This document shows, in pieces, positions 33,873 through 43,068 of a DNA stretch of 64,000 nt. The stretch covers positions 1 through 64,000 of the forward strand of contig NZ_JH719395.1 in assembly GCF_000271845.1 (NCBI RefSeq). Direction: 5' to 3'. Every line of letters begins with the position of its first letter. Within the stretch, counting starts at the first letter, position 1. The translations under genes and the position numbers were made by a program. The DNA comes from Rhizobium leguminosarum bv. trifolii WSM2297 (GTDB lineage Bacteria > Pseudomonadota > Alphaproteobacteria > Rhizobiales > Rhizobiaceae). The notes beneath the pieces were generated by a model. The model ran no database searches. It was not told the origin of the DNA and saw nothing but the letters and a program-made list of their open reading frames with translations.

Positions 33873-35375
33873 TTACGTCCCGCAGAAGGTCGCGAGCACC
33901 CGTTCGCTGGGCTTCGGCGGCTCCCTATAGGCGGCAAAGCCCGGCTGGTCCTCATAGGGCTTGGCAAGCACCGTCAGCAGCGCTTCGAACAGCGAGAAAT
34001 CGCCATCCTCGACCGCGGCCCCGATCGCCTGTTCGATCCGGTGATTGCGCGGGATGAAGGCCGGATTGACGCTGCGCATGGCAATAGCGCGCTCAGCGGC
34101 GGTCTGCGGATCGCGCGACAGTCTCTCGCGCCACTGCGTCAGCCAGGGGCCGCAGGCCTCCGGGTCGCGAAAACTCGCCGCAAAGCTTGGCTCTGCGGTC
34201 TCGTCGCCGGCAAGATCCGACAGCCGCCGGAAGGTCAGGGTGAAATCCGCGCCCTGCGCCTGCATCAGCGACAGCAGCGCCTGCACCAGTTCGAGATCGC
34301 CGTCCTCTTCGCCGGCAAGGCCGATTTTTCCCAGCATACCGGCCAGCCAATGCGCCTGGAAGCGTTCGCCATAAGCCCGGATTACCGCATTCGCCTTATC
34401 GACCGCCCCGTCGGGCTCTTCGTCGATCAGCGGCAGCAGCGTTTCGCCGAGCTTTGCAAGGTTCCATTGCCCGATGCCGGGCTGGTTGGCATAGGCATAG
34501 CGCCCGTGCTGGTCGATCGACGAGAAGACGGTCGCCGGATCATAGGCATCCACGAAGGCGCAGGGGCCGAAATCGATCGTCTCGCCGGAGACGGTCATAT
34601 TGTCGGTGTTCATCACCCCGTGGATGAAGCCGACATGCAGCCAGCGGGCAATCAGCGCCGCCTGGCGCTCGGAGATCGCCTCGAACAATGCGAGATAGGG
34701 ATTGTCCGCCGCTTTCAGTTCGGGATAGTGCCGGTCGATCACATAGTCGGCCAGAGCCCGAACGCCGTCGGTATCGCCCCTGGCCGCGAAGAACTGGAAG
34801 GTGCCGACTCTCACATGGCTTGCTGCGACGCGGGTGAAGACCGCACCCGGCAGCACCTCTTCGCGATAGACCGGCTCGCCCGTCGTCACAGCCGCCAGCG
34901 CCCGCGTTGCCGGAATGCCGAGCGCAAACATCGCCTCGCTGACGATATATTCCCTGAGCACCGGCCCGATTGCGGCCCGCCCGTCGCCGCGGCGCGAAAA
35001 AGGCGTCGGCCCGGCGCCCTTCAGCTGGATATCGAAGCGCTTGCCGCTGCTGTCGACCACTTCGCCGAGCAGGATCGCCCGCCCGTCGCCGAGCTGCGGC
35101 GAGAAGCCGCCGAACTGATGTCCGGCATAGGCCATCGCCAGCGGTTCGGCTCCTTCGGGAACAAGATTGCCGGAAAAGATCGCCGCACCATCCCGCCGCA
35201 GCGCTTCGACGTCGAGCCCGAGTTCGGCCGCCAGCGGCTCGTTGAGTTTGATCAGCCAAGGCTCCGCCACCGGCGTCGGCGCCTGGCCGGCATAGAAGCG
35301 CTGTGGCAAGCCGACGTAGCTGTTGTCGAAGGGAAAGGCCGCAGCGGGCCGGTTTTTTTCAAGGGCGGAGGTCAT
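33873..35375 (-). CDS. selO: SelO/YdiU protein AMP-transferase
   Basis: A 500-residue pseudokinase-fold enzyme that transfers AMP to Ser, Thr or Tyr of proteins, linked to redox control. Family segments are seen: NSYVGLPQRFY at the start, AYAGHQFGGFSPQLGDGRAI (glycine-rich nucleotide loop), FIHGVMNTDNM and IDFGPCAFVDAY (catalytic and metal-binding parts). The C-terminus ends in CGT, a cysteine at the position where animal SelO has selenocysteine, four to three residues from the end. It is on the same strand as gcd, about 140 bases upstream of it; a functional tie is not evident. Confidence 0.93.
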   Translation of the reverse strand: MTSALEKNRPAAAFPFDNSYVGLPQRFYAGQAPTPVAEPWLIKLNEPLAAELGLDVEALRRDGAAIFSGNLVPEGAEPLAMAYAGHQFGGFSPQLGDGRAILLGEVVDSSGKRFDIQLKGAGPTPFSRRGDGRAAIGPVLREYIVSEAMFALGIPATRALAAVTTGEPVYREEVLPGAVFTRVAASHVRVGTFQFFAARGDTDGVRALADYVIDRHYPELKAADNPYLALFEAISERQAALIARWLHVGFIHGVMNTDNMTVSGETIDFGPCAFVDAYDPATVFSSIDQHGRYAYANQPGIGQWNLAKLGETLLPLIDEEPDGAVDKANAVIRAYGERFQAHWLAGMLGKIGLAGEEDGDLELVQALLSLMQAQGADFTLTFRRLSDLAGDETAEPSFAASFRDPEACGPWLTQWRERLSRDPQTAAERAIAMRSVNPAFIPRNHRIEQAIGAAVEDGDFSLFEALLTVLAKPYEDQPGFAAYREPPKPSERVLATFCGT

Positions 35376-35629
35376 GCCTCATAGGTAGGGCCGGGGTGCC
35401 CGCGGCGCAAGCCGAATTGCCGGGGATAAAGCCCTTCACGAAGCACAGGTCGATGCAAGGAATCGTGATCTGCCTTTACCTCTCGGCAAGGCAGCATTGC
35501 CATAAACGACATAGCGCCGCCATGATCGCAGGCGTATAGCAGATCGTCTCCCCTTGGCTTAGCCATGTCATCCCCCGCGGCCTTGCTGCCTTTTGTGCTC
35601 CGCCGCGCCACCGCGAGTGATCCCAGACG

Positions 35630-37087
35630 ATGTCGGATCAGATTTACCAGGCGCCGATGGTTCGGCGCGCCGCGCCCAATTTCCGGGTGATCGCGATGAT
35701 TGTCGCGAGTGCGATGCTGATGGAAAATATCGACGCGACCGTGCTGGCAACGGCGTTGCCCACCATGGCGCGCGATTTCGCCGTCAGCGCCCCGGCCATG
35801 TCGATCGCACTGACCTCCTATCTCCTGAGCCTTGCGATCTTCATTCCGGCCAGCGGCCGGATGGCCGATCGTTTCGGCTCCCGCACGGTCTTCCGTGCGG
35901 CGATATCGGTTTTCGTGATCGGCTCGATCCTCTGCGCGCTGGCGCCGACGCTGCCCTTCCTGGTGCTGGCGCGGCTGCTGCAGGGTATGGGCGGCGCGAT
36001 GATGATGCCGGTCGGCCGCCTGGTGCTGATGCGCAGCGTCGACCGCAAGGATATGGTCAGCGCGATGTCCTGGCTGCTGGTGCCGGCGCTGATCGGCCCG
36101 ATCGTCGGCCCGCCGCTCGGCGGCTTCTTCGTCACCTATCTCGACTGGCGCTGGATCTTCTACATCAACGTGCCGATCGGCATCATCGGCATGATCTTCG
36201 TGTCGATCTATATCGATGAGGTGAAGGGCAAGGCGAGCGGTCCCTTCGATACGATCGGCTTCGTCCTCTCCGGCATTTCGCTCGGCTCGCTGCTTTTCGG
36301 CTTCGAAATGTCGAGCCACGAAGGCGAGGGCGCCTTCTCGATCTTCCTGATCGCTGTCGGCTTGCTCTTCGGCACCGGCTATCTCAGGCATGCCCGCCGG
36401 CATCCGTCGCCGATCATGGACTTTTCGCTGATGAAGGTGCCGAGCTTCGGGACGTCGGTCATCGCCGGCTCGCTGACGCGCATCACGCAAGGGGCGCAGC
36501 CCTTCCTGCTGCCGCTGCTTTTCCAGATCGGCTTCGGCCTGTCGGCGGCGGCGGCCGGCCAGATCGTCATCGCCACGGCACTCGGCGCGCTTGCCATGAA
36601 GCCGATGGCGAAGTTCGTCTTCAGCCGGCTGGGCTTCCGCCGCAGCCTGGTCCTCAACGGCATCCTCGGCACGGTCGGTTACGGCCTCTGCGCCGCCTTC
36701 CGGCCGGACTGGCCGATGCCGCTGATCTTCGTGGTGCTGGTGCTCAGCGCCTTCTTCCTGTCGTTCCAGTTCACCGCCTATAACACCATTGCCTATGACG
36801 AGATCGACAGGGAGCGGATGAGCTCGGCCACCAGCTTCTACACCACCTTCCAGCAACTGATGCTGTCGCTCGGCATCTGCATCGGGGCTTTGGCGCTGCA
36901 CGGTTCGATGGCCGTCAGCGGCACCGAAACGCCGTCGCTCGGCGATTTCTCCACCGCCTTCATCGTCGTCACCATCATCTCGATCACCGCCACCGTCTGG
37001 AACCTGCGCTTCTCGCCGACCGCTGGCGAGGAGATCAGCGGTTATAAGGCCATGCGGGCGAAGGTGGCTGGAGAAACAAAGACTTGA
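35630..37087 (+). CDS. DHA2-family MFS exporter
   Basis: A 485-residue 14-helix MFS transporter. It has the D1 motif MENIDATVLATALPTMARDF, GRMADRFGSRTVF (motif A), RLLQGMGGAMMMPVGRLVL (motif B) and the antiporter motif C GPIVGPPLGGFF. This pattern belongs to drug or toxic-metabolite exporters of the EmrB/QacA kind, but no EmrA-type partner is adjacent, so it may act alone. Its promoter region lies opposite selO, which is divergent with 254 bases between starts. Confidence 0.9.
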   Translation: MSDQIYQAPMVRRAAPNFRVIAMIVASAMLMENIDATVLATALPTMARDFAVSAPAMSIALTSYLLSLAIFIPASGRMADRFGSRTVFRAAISVFVIGSILCALAPTLPFLVLARLLQGMGGAMMMPVGRLVLMRSVDRKDMVSAMSWLLVPALIGPIVGPPLGGFFVTYLDWRWIFYINVPIGIIGMIFVSIYIDEVKGKASGPFDTIGFVLSGISLGSLLFGFEMSSHEGEGAFSIFLIAVGLLFGTGYLRHARRHPSPIMDFSLMKVPSFGTSVIAGSLTRITQGAQPFLLPLLFQIGFGLSAAAAGQIVIATALGALAMKPMAKFVFSRLGFRRSLVLNGILGTVGYGLCAAFRPDWPMPLIFVVLVLSAFFLSFQFTAYNTIAYDEIDRERMSSATSFYTTFQQLMLSLGICIGALALHGSMAVSGTETPSLGDFSTAFIVVTIISITATVWNLRFSPTAGEEISGYKAMRAKVAGETKT

Positions 37088-37122
37088 CGGGCATCGCTTG
37101 AATCAAATTCTACGCGGCGCCT

Positions 37123-37647
37123 TCAGTCCTTGTCTTCCATCTCAGCCGCCATGTCCGCCAGCTTGCGCACGGTGTTGAGATTGCGTGAGGTCCCGGGCTT
37201 CAGCGCCGGCAGCTTCAACTTCGAGCGGCCGGAACCATTGGGATAATGCACGTAGATTTCGCGGGTCGCGAGCTTCGCCTCTTCGCCATCGGGCGCCACC
37301 ATTTTATCAAGCGCATCTGCGGGCGGCTTTTCGGGAAGAAAATAGACGAGCAGGAAATTCGGCTTGGCGTCGGGGAAGGGCGCATTGGCGACAATGGCGT
37401 CGAGTTCCTTGCTGGTCCGCACCATCACGCCCGGCCGCTTGCCCATCTTCTTGCCGAGCGCCTCATCGAGCTTTTCCTCGACTGCCTTTTCTTTCTCATT
37501 CGAGCGGAACAGCACATTGCCGCTCTGGATGTAGGTTTTCACATCGGTAAAGCCGAGTTGTCCGCAGATCGCCTTCAGTTCCGCCATCGGCAAGGCGCCG
37601 GTGCCGCCGACGTTTACCGCGCGAAGCAAGGCGATGTAGACGGGCAT
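37123..37647 (-). CDS. DUF1697 family protein
   Basis: A 174-residue protein whose N-terminus YIALLRAVNVGGTGALPMAE and following YIQSGNVLFRS are the diagnostic segments of the DUF1697 family. The fold and role are not established; members are common single-copy genes in bacteria. AAGGAGACAGAA precedes the ATG. It is convergent with the MFS gene, and a type B repeat lies upstream. Confidence 0.88.
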   Translation of the reverse strand: MPVYIALLRAVNVGGTGALPMAELKAICGQLGFTDVKTYIQSGNVLFRSNEKEKAVEEKLDEALGKKMGKRPGVMVRTSKELDAIVANAPFPDAKPNFLLVYFLPEKPPADALDKMVAPDGEEAKLATREIYVHYPNGSGRSKLKLPALKPGTSRNLNTVRKLADMAAEMEDKD

Positions 37648-37678
37648 TTCTGTCTCCTTGGATGGTGTGCCGTGGGAT

Positions 37679-37850
37679 ACCCCCCTCTGCCCTGCCGGGC
37701 ATCTCCCCCACAGGTGGGGAGATCACAAGTGGCTAAACCTTCGCAGCCGTCTATCGTCGCGCCGGGCTGAACGCTGATTGCTGGGGGAAGCCGGTGCGCC
37801 CAGCCAATCTCCCCCTTGTGGGGGAGATGCCCGGCAGGGCAGAGGGGGGT
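37679..37850. repeat. Palindromic mosaic repeat, type B copy 3 (reverse)
   Basis: The arms are the same as in the other type B copies, but the core reads in the opposite direction (GAGATCACAAGTGGCTAAAC at the left, GTGCGCCCAGCCAATCTCCC at the right). It sits between the DUF1697 gene and oligopeptidase B, ending 24 bases from the latter's stop codon. Confidence 0.88.
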
Positions 37851-37873
37851 GTCACACGGCTAACGCAAACCCT

Positions 37874-39982
37874 TTACATCTTCCCCGCCACCTTGATCGC
37901 AAACGCATACTCGAACGCGATCTCTTCCAGCCGCTGGAACCGCCCGGACGCGCCGCCGTGGCCGGCGTCCATATTGGTCTTCAGCAGGATTGGTGCTGCG
38001 CCGGTCGTCTTGTCGCGCAGCTTTGCCACCCATTTGGCCGGCTCCCAATAGGTGACGCGCGGGTCGGTCAGGCCGCCGAGCGCCAGGATCGGGGGGTAGG
38101 CTTTGGCGTCGACATTGTCGTAGGGTGAATAGGCGGCGATCTGCTCGTATTCTTCCTGGCTGTCGATCGGGTTGCCCCATTCCGGCCATTCCGGCGGGGT
38201 CAGCGGCAGCGTGTCGTCCAGCATGGTGTTGAGCACGTCGACGAAGGGAACGGCGGCGATGATGCCGGCGAACTTTTCCGGCGCCATGTTTGCAACCGCA
38301 CCCATCAGCATGCCGCCGGCTGAACCGCCCTCGGCGATGATCTTCGCGTAAGAGGTGAACTTCTGTTGATTCAGATAGTCGGCGGCAGCGACGAAATCCT
38401 TGAAGGTATTCGTCTTTTTGTCCATCTTGCCGTCTTCGTACCAGGAAAATCCCTTGTCCTTGCCGCCGCGGATATGGGCGATGGCATAGACGAAGCCCCG
38501 GTCGGCAAGCGACAGGCAATTGGTGTTGAAACCGGCCGGAATGGTGATGCCGTAGGCGCCGTAGCCGTAAAGCAGGCAGGGCGCACTGCCGTCGAGGGCA
38601 GTGTCCTTGCGGTAGAGCAGGGTGACCGGCACCGTCTCGCCGTCCCATGCCGGGGCAAAGACGCGGCGGGTGACATAGTCGTCGGGATTGTGGCCCGACG
38701 GCACTTCCTGCGTCTTCAACAGCGTGCGCTCGCGCGTCACCATATTGTAGTCGTAGAGTTGCGACGGCGTCGTCATCGACGAATAGGAGAAGCGGATGAT
38801 ATCCGTGTCATATTCCGCCGCGCCCGAAAGCCCCAGCGAATAGGCTTCCTCGGCAAAAGCGATCGCGTGTTCTTCGCCGGTCGCCCGGTCGCGGATCATG
38901 ATCTGCGGCAGCCCGTCCTTACGTTCCAGCCAGAGAAGATGGCGGGCATAGGCCATGTGGCTGATGATCAATGTGCCGGGCTTGTGGGCGACCACTTCGC
39001 GCCAGTTTTCCTTCACCGGGTTGTCGGCGGGCGCTTCCATGATCTTGAAATCCTTGGCGTCGCCGTCATTGGTGAGGATGTAGAAGACGTCGCCGCCCTC
39101 GGTCAGCGAATATTCGATACCTTCCTCGCGCGCCGCCACCAGCTTCGGTTCGGCTGTGAGGTCCTTGGTCGACAGCAACCGGTATTCGCTCGTCTCGTGA
39201 TCGTGAATGTCGATATAGATGACATCGTCGAGCAGCGAACCGCCGACGCCCATGAAGAAACCGGCATCGGCTTCCTCATAGACCAGCCGGTCTGCCGACT
39301 GAGGTTGGCCGAGAATATGGTGGAACACCTTCGAGGGCCGGTGGTTCTCGTCGAGCGCCGAGTAGAAGAAGCTCTTGCCGTCGGGCGCCCAGACACCGCC
39401 GCCGCCGGTATTCTCGATGCGGTCATCGAGATCTTCCCCGGTCGAGAGGTCGCGCACCTTCAGCGTAAAGAATTCCGAGCCCTTGTCATCATAGCCCCAG
39501 ATGCCGCGGCTGTGGTCGCTCGTATGGTCGAGACCGGCGAGGCGGAAATAGGCCTTGCCTGATGCCTCCTTGTCGCCGTCGAGCAGCACCGTGCGGATCT
39601 TCTCATCGGCGACGTCGCCGTCGCGGGCGATGCGGAAATAGCGCGGCTGTTCGCCGCCGGTCACATAGAAAGTGCCGTAGGCATAGGCGCCGTCCTTCAT
39701 CGGCACCGAACTGTCATCTTCCTTGATGCGGCCGCGCATTTCGGAGAACAGCAGCTTTTGCAGCGGCTTGGTGTCTTCCATCGCCGCATTCATATAGGCG
39801 TTTTCGGCTTCGAGATGCCGGCGGATCTCGGGATCGAGGATCGACGGATCCTTGAACATCGCCTGCCAGTTATCGGCGCGCAGCCAGGCATAATCATCCG
39901 TGCGGGTGATGCCGTGGCGCGTATCGGAGACGGGCTTTTTCGGTGCGGCAGGCGGTGTCGGCAGGCTGTTGAAAACGGACAA
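37874..39982 (-). CDS. ptrB: Oligopeptidase B / prolyl-oligopeptidase family serine protease
   Basis: A 702-residue S9 peptidase. The N-terminal propeller starts PKKPVSDTRHGITRTDDYAW, as in oligopeptidase B. The C-terminal alpha/beta-hydrolase domain has the nucleophile motif EGGSAGGMLMG, the aspartate in LGGLTDPRV and the histidine in DAGHGGASGRF. It cleaves short peptides after basic residues in the cytosol. I choose the TTG at 39982, because GGAG lies seven bases before it and homologues begin with a comparable short sequence; the frame is open to 40126 but that part lacks coding character. Confidence 0.9.
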   Translation of the reverse strand: MSVFNSLPTPPAAPKKPVSDTRHGITRTDDYAWLRADNWQAMFKDPSILDPEIRRHLEAENAYMNAAMEDTKPLQKLLFSEMRGRIKEDDSSVPMKDGAYAYGTFYVTGGEQPRYFRIARDGDVADEKIRTVLLDGDKEASGKAYFRLAGLDHTSDHSRGIWGYDDKGSEFFTLKVRDLSTGEDLDDRIENTGGGGVWAPDGKSFFYSALDENHRPSKVFHHILGQPQSADRLVYEEADAGFFMGVGGSLLDDVIYIDIHDHETSEYRLLSTKDLTAEPKLVAAREEGIEYSLTEGGDVFYILTNDGDAKDFKIMEAPADNPVKENWREVVAHKPGTLIISHMAYARHLLWLERKDGLPQIMIRDRATGEEHAIAFAEEAYSLGLSGAAEYDTDIIRFSYSSMTTPSQLYDYNMVTRERTLLKTQEVPSGHNPDDYVTRRVFAPAWDGETVPVTLLYRKDTALDGSAPCLLYGYGAYGITIPAGFNTNCLSLADRGFVYAIAHIRGGKDKGFSWYEDGKMDKKTNTFKDFVAAADYLNQQKFTSYAKIIAEGGSAGGMLMGAVANMAPEKFAGIIAAVPFVDVLNTMLDDTLPLTPPEWPEWGNPIDSQEEYEQIAAYSPYDNVDAKAYPPILALGGLTDPRVTYWEPAKWVAKLRDKTTGAAPILLKTNMDAGHGGASGRFQRLEEIAFEYAFAIKVAGKM

Positions 39983-40236
39983 GGAATGGCTCCGGATCGG
40001 GATATCGGGTTGGCAAGAGATAGAGGCGCACTGGTTCCGGATCAAGCGGCAAGGCTGCGCCAAGGACGTGGATAACCTTCCACAGGCTGGGAGGCCGCCC
40101 TGCCGGCTCTGCCTTGATGTCACCACAATATTTAAGAATGTCCGCTATCGCTGAGCGAAATTTGCACGTGCCAAGCCCCCGGCAAGCTGCCCTGGGCAAG
40201 GTGAAGAATGGACAACAGTAAGGGATTTTCTCCGCA

Positions 40237-40626
40237 ATGCCGAAACGTCTGCTCCTGTTCGTATCCCTCCTTGGCCTTGCTGCTCCCGCCTTTGCCGTCG
40301 ATCCGGCCATCAAGAAGCAGTTGGAAAAACTCGATCCCTCGACCCGCCTGGAGCAGAGCTGCGACACTGAGGCGATGAGCCGCATCAGCGGCGACAGCAC
40401 CGGTTTCAAGCCCGATAAGGTGATCGCCTATACGTTCAAGGACCCGGTCGCCGGCGACAATTCGCTGCAGGCCCCCGGCGCGGTTTTCCGCAGCAAGGGC
40501 GACTGGTACCACCTCTCCTACAATTGCATCACCGGTCCGCAGCATATCAACGTGCGCGAGCTCGACTATCAGATCGGCGAGAAGGTGCCGCGCGAGAAGT
40601 GGGACAAATATTATCTTTACGATTGA
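40237..40626 (+). CDS. DUF930-family exported protein
   Basis: A 129-residue secreted protein. The signal peptide is MPKRLLLFVSLLGLAAPAFA with cleavage after AFA at about residue 20. The mature part carries RLEQSCDTEAM and YNCITGPQHINVRELDYQIG, with two cysteines likely bonded in the periplasm; this pattern is DUF930, known from Rhizobiales. Function unknown. It is divergent from oligopeptidase B. Confidence 0.85.
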   Translation: MPKRLLLFVSLLGLAAPAFAVDPAIKKQLEKLDPSTRLEQSCDTEAMSRISGDSTGFKPDKVIAYTFKDPVAGDNSLQAPGAVFRSKGDWYHLSYNCITGPQHINVRELDYQIGEKVPREKWDKYYLYD

Positions 40627-40723
40627 TGCCGCATTTGTTCCGGGGCTGCGGTGACATTGGGCCACATGGCGCCATGCAACGGCACCCGCTAGACTCGATG
40701 GACCCAATCGTAGAAGCCTTGAT

Positions 40724-41527
40724 ATGAACCGCATTCTTTTCGCTTCGGCCTTCCTCCTGGCCGCGATATCAGCTGCATCGGCGGACGAATTACTGTCAGC
40801 GGCGCCGATCTCGGCGGCAACGGCTCCCACCACAGGCGCTCCGGCGCCGAAGGTAAAGCTCGTCGAGCCGCATCTGCATATCGCCCGTTCCAATATTGCC
40901 GGCCATGCCCGCATTGCGCTCACCTTCGATGCCTGCATGGGCCAGGCGGACGAGCGCATCCTTTCGACCCTGGTGCGAGAACGCATCCCGGCAACGATCT
41001 TCGTCACGGCCCGCTGGCTGAAGCGCAATCCCGCCGCCCTTGCCGTCTTCCTTGAGAATCCCGATCTCTTCGAACTCGAAAACCACGGCCAGAACCATAT
41101 TCCGGCCGTCGATACGCCGACGCTGGTCTACGGCATCGCCTCGGCCGGCTCGCCGCAGGCGGTGAAACAGGAAGTGGAAGGCGGCGCTGCCGCCATGGTC
41201 GCATCCGGCATTCCGGCGCCGCACTGGTTCCGTGGTTCCACCGCCAAATATGATCTTTCCGCCATCGGCGAAATCCGCGCCATGGGCTATCGCATCGCCG
41301 GTTATTCGGTCAACGGCGACGGCGGCTCGCTGCTCGGCGCCGTCATCACCGAAAAACGCATCGCCTCGGCCAAGGACGGCGACGTCGTCATCTCCCACAT
41401 CAACCAGCCGACTCACGCGGCGGGTGAGGGGGTGGCGAAGGCGCTGGTCGATCTCAAGCTGAAGGGCACGCAATTTGTCCGCCTTGAGGATGTCGAGGAT
41501 ATGGGCGACGATCGGACGACGGAGTAG
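40724..41527 (+). CDS. Polysaccharide deacetylase family protein (exported)
   Basis: A 267-residue protein with a signal peptide (MNRILFASAFLLAAISAASA) and a NodB-like fold. The first motif reads LTFDACMG rather than TFDDGP, and the metal motif is ENHGQNHIP; WFRGSTAKYD and DGDVVISHINQPTHAA follow, matching motifs 3 to 5. The changed first motif is seen in a known sub-branch, and the main aspartate and histidines are kept. Likely substrates are cell-wall or surface polysaccharides; none is proven. It follows the DUF930 gene by 97 bases. Confidence 0.82.
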   Translation: MNRILFASAFLLAAISAASADELLSAAPISAATAPTTGAPAPKVKLVEPHLHIARSNIAGHARIALTFDACMGQADERILSTLVRERIPATIFVTARWLKRNPAALAVFLENPDLFELENHGQNHIPAVDTPTLVYGIASAGSPQAVKQEVEGGAAAMVASGIPAPHWFRGSTAKYDLSAIGEIRAMGYRIAGYSVNGDGGSLLGAVITEKRIASAKDGDVVISHINQPTHAAGEGVAKALVDLKLKGTQFVRLEDVEDMGDDRTTE

Positions 41528-41554
41528 GGCGGCGGCTGAAGGTGTGCCGCGGGG

Positions 41555-41726
41555 CACCCCCTCTGCCCTGCCGGGCATCTCCCCCACAGGTGGGGAGATC
41601 ACAAGTGGCCCGAACTTCGCACCCGTCTACCGTTCTGGCGGGCTGCAACGCTAGTTGTTTGGGGAAACCATCGCGCCCAGCCGATCTCCCTCCTTTTGGG
41701 GAGATGCCCGGCAGGGCAGAGGGGGT
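41555..41726. repeat. Palindromic mosaic repeat, type B copy 4 (reverse)
   Basis: Arms as in the other type B copies; the core matches copy 3 in order (GAGATCACAAGTGGCCCGAA to CATCGCGCCCAGCCGATCTC). It lies between the convergent deacetylase and FAD-oxidoreductase genes. Confidence 0.88.
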
Positions 41727-41757
41727 ATCACACGGCACGACAGCCAATCCCAAGCCT

Positions 41758-43050
41758 TTACCGCAGTTCGCTCCCAGCCCGCACCCAATCCTCTCCAAAC
41801 CGCCGCAGCCCCGGCCCATCCCTGTCGAGCGCGAAATCCTCGAACCAGTCGCGATGCATGCCGGCCAGCATGGCGCCGATCATCTGGGCGGCGAGATAGG
41901 AGAAGGTGATGCCGTTGCCGCCGTAACCGTAGGCTGCGAACACATGCTGCATCTCGGGCACCGGGCCGATAAGCGGCAGGCCGTCGGCCGTCTCGCCGAA
42001 GGTTCCGCACCAGGCGTGAGCGACGCGCGTATCCGCTTTCGGCCAAAGCCGCTTTATCTTCTCGCGAATTGCCATGATCTTGGCCGGCAGCTTGCGGTCG
42101 CGGGTTTCGGGATCGGCCGTGCCGTCATCCTCGCCGCCGGCGACGATGCGATTGTCCTCGGTCGTGCGCATGTAGAGATAGGGGTGGCTGTCCTCCCAGA
42201 TCAGCGCCCTGTCGCGCCAGAAATTTGCCGGATCCTGGGGCAGGGTGGCGAGCGCCCAGCTCGAACTGGTGCGGTGCAGCTTCGGCATGTCGAGGCCCGG
42301 CATCGAATAGCCGGTGGCAAGCACGGCGTGCCGCGCTTCGATCACGTGCCCTTCGTCCGTCTCTGCGGTGACGCGATCGCCTTCGCTGTGAAGCGCAGTG
42401 ACGGAAGCATTCACCAGCCGCGCACCGCGTCGGACGGCCATCTCGATCAGTGCCCAGGTCAAAAGCAGCGGATCGGCCTCCGCCGAACCTGGCGAATAAA
42501 TCGCCCCATCCCGATCGAGCTCGAACTGGGTGAAGAGATCGGGATGTTCGAGATAGACGCCGGGCAGACCGGCCCGGCGGCGCAGCTGGCGCTCCTCCAG
42601 AAGATCGCGCGCGCCCTCTTGGTTGGCGGCGAGATAGAGCGTGTTGCGCGGCCGGAAGCCGCAGGCAATCCCGTGTGCGGCGATCAGCTTGGAAAGTCCG
42701 GCGACCGCGGCGCCGCTGCGGCGGTAGATGCCGGCGGCGCGTTCGAAGCCGTAATAATCCTCAAGTTCGGTCAGCGTGCTGTCGATTTCCCATTGCAGCA
42801 TCGCGGTGCTCGCCGCGGTACTGCCGAAACCGGGTTGCTCCCGGTCGATGATAACAGCGGAAAAACCGCGCGCCGTCAGATGCTCGGCAACCAGTGCGCC
42901 GGTGATGCCGCCGCCGATCACGGCGATGTCGGTGGAAAAGCTCTGCTCGATCGGCCGCCATTCCGGCCGGATGCCGCTTTTCCCCCAGAGAGATCGACCG
43001 CTGACCATCTGGTCGTGATCGGATTCGGTAAGATCGAGATCAGATGCCAC
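41758..43050 (-). CDS. FAD-dependent oxidoreductase (DAO/DadA family)
   Basis: A 430-residue flavoenzyme. The FAD dinucleotide motif is DIAVIGGGITGALVAEHL at about residue 40, followed by the acidic IIDREQPGFGSTAAS stretch and, near the C-terminus, GYGGNGITFSYLAAQ typical of glycine/D-amino-acid/gamma-glutamylputrescine oxidases. It should oxidise an amine or amino acid; the substrate is unknown. The start is GTG 43050 with GGGGAGATATGC before it. It follows the AI-2E-family gene by 18 bases on the same strand, so the two are probably one transcript. Confidence 0.88.
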   Translation of the reverse strand: MASDLDLTESDHDQMVSGRSLWGKSGIRPEWRPIEQSFSTDIAVIGGGITGALVAEHLTARGFSAVIIDREQPGFGSTAASTAMLQWEIDSTLTELEDYYGFERAAGIYRRSGAAVAGLSKLIAAHGIACGFRPRNTLYLAANQEGARDLLEERQLRRRAGLPGVYLEHPDLFTQFELDRDGAIYSPGSAEADPLLLTWALIEMAVRRGARLVNASVTALHSEGDRVTAETDEGHVIEARHAVLATGYSMPGLDMPKLHRTSSSWALATLPQDPANFWRDRALIWEDSHPYLYMRTTEDNRIVAGGEDDGTADPETRDRKLPAKIMAIREKIKRLWPKADTRVAHAWCGTFGETADGLPLIGPVPEMQHVFAAYGYGGNGITFSYLAAQMIGAMLAGMHRDWFEDFALDRDGPGLRRFGEDWVRAGSELR

Positions 43051-43068
43051 GCATATCTCCCCGGTTGA

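Noticed and set aside
35372..36901. 509-residue open frame antisense to the MFS exporter
   Set aside because: Charged, His/Asp/Arg-rich shadow of a transmembrane gene; no family signature or ribosome site.
40132..41028. 298-residue minus-strand frame across the DUF930 and deacetylase genes
   Set aside because: It is antisense to two exported proteins with clear signal peptides and has no recognisable domain.
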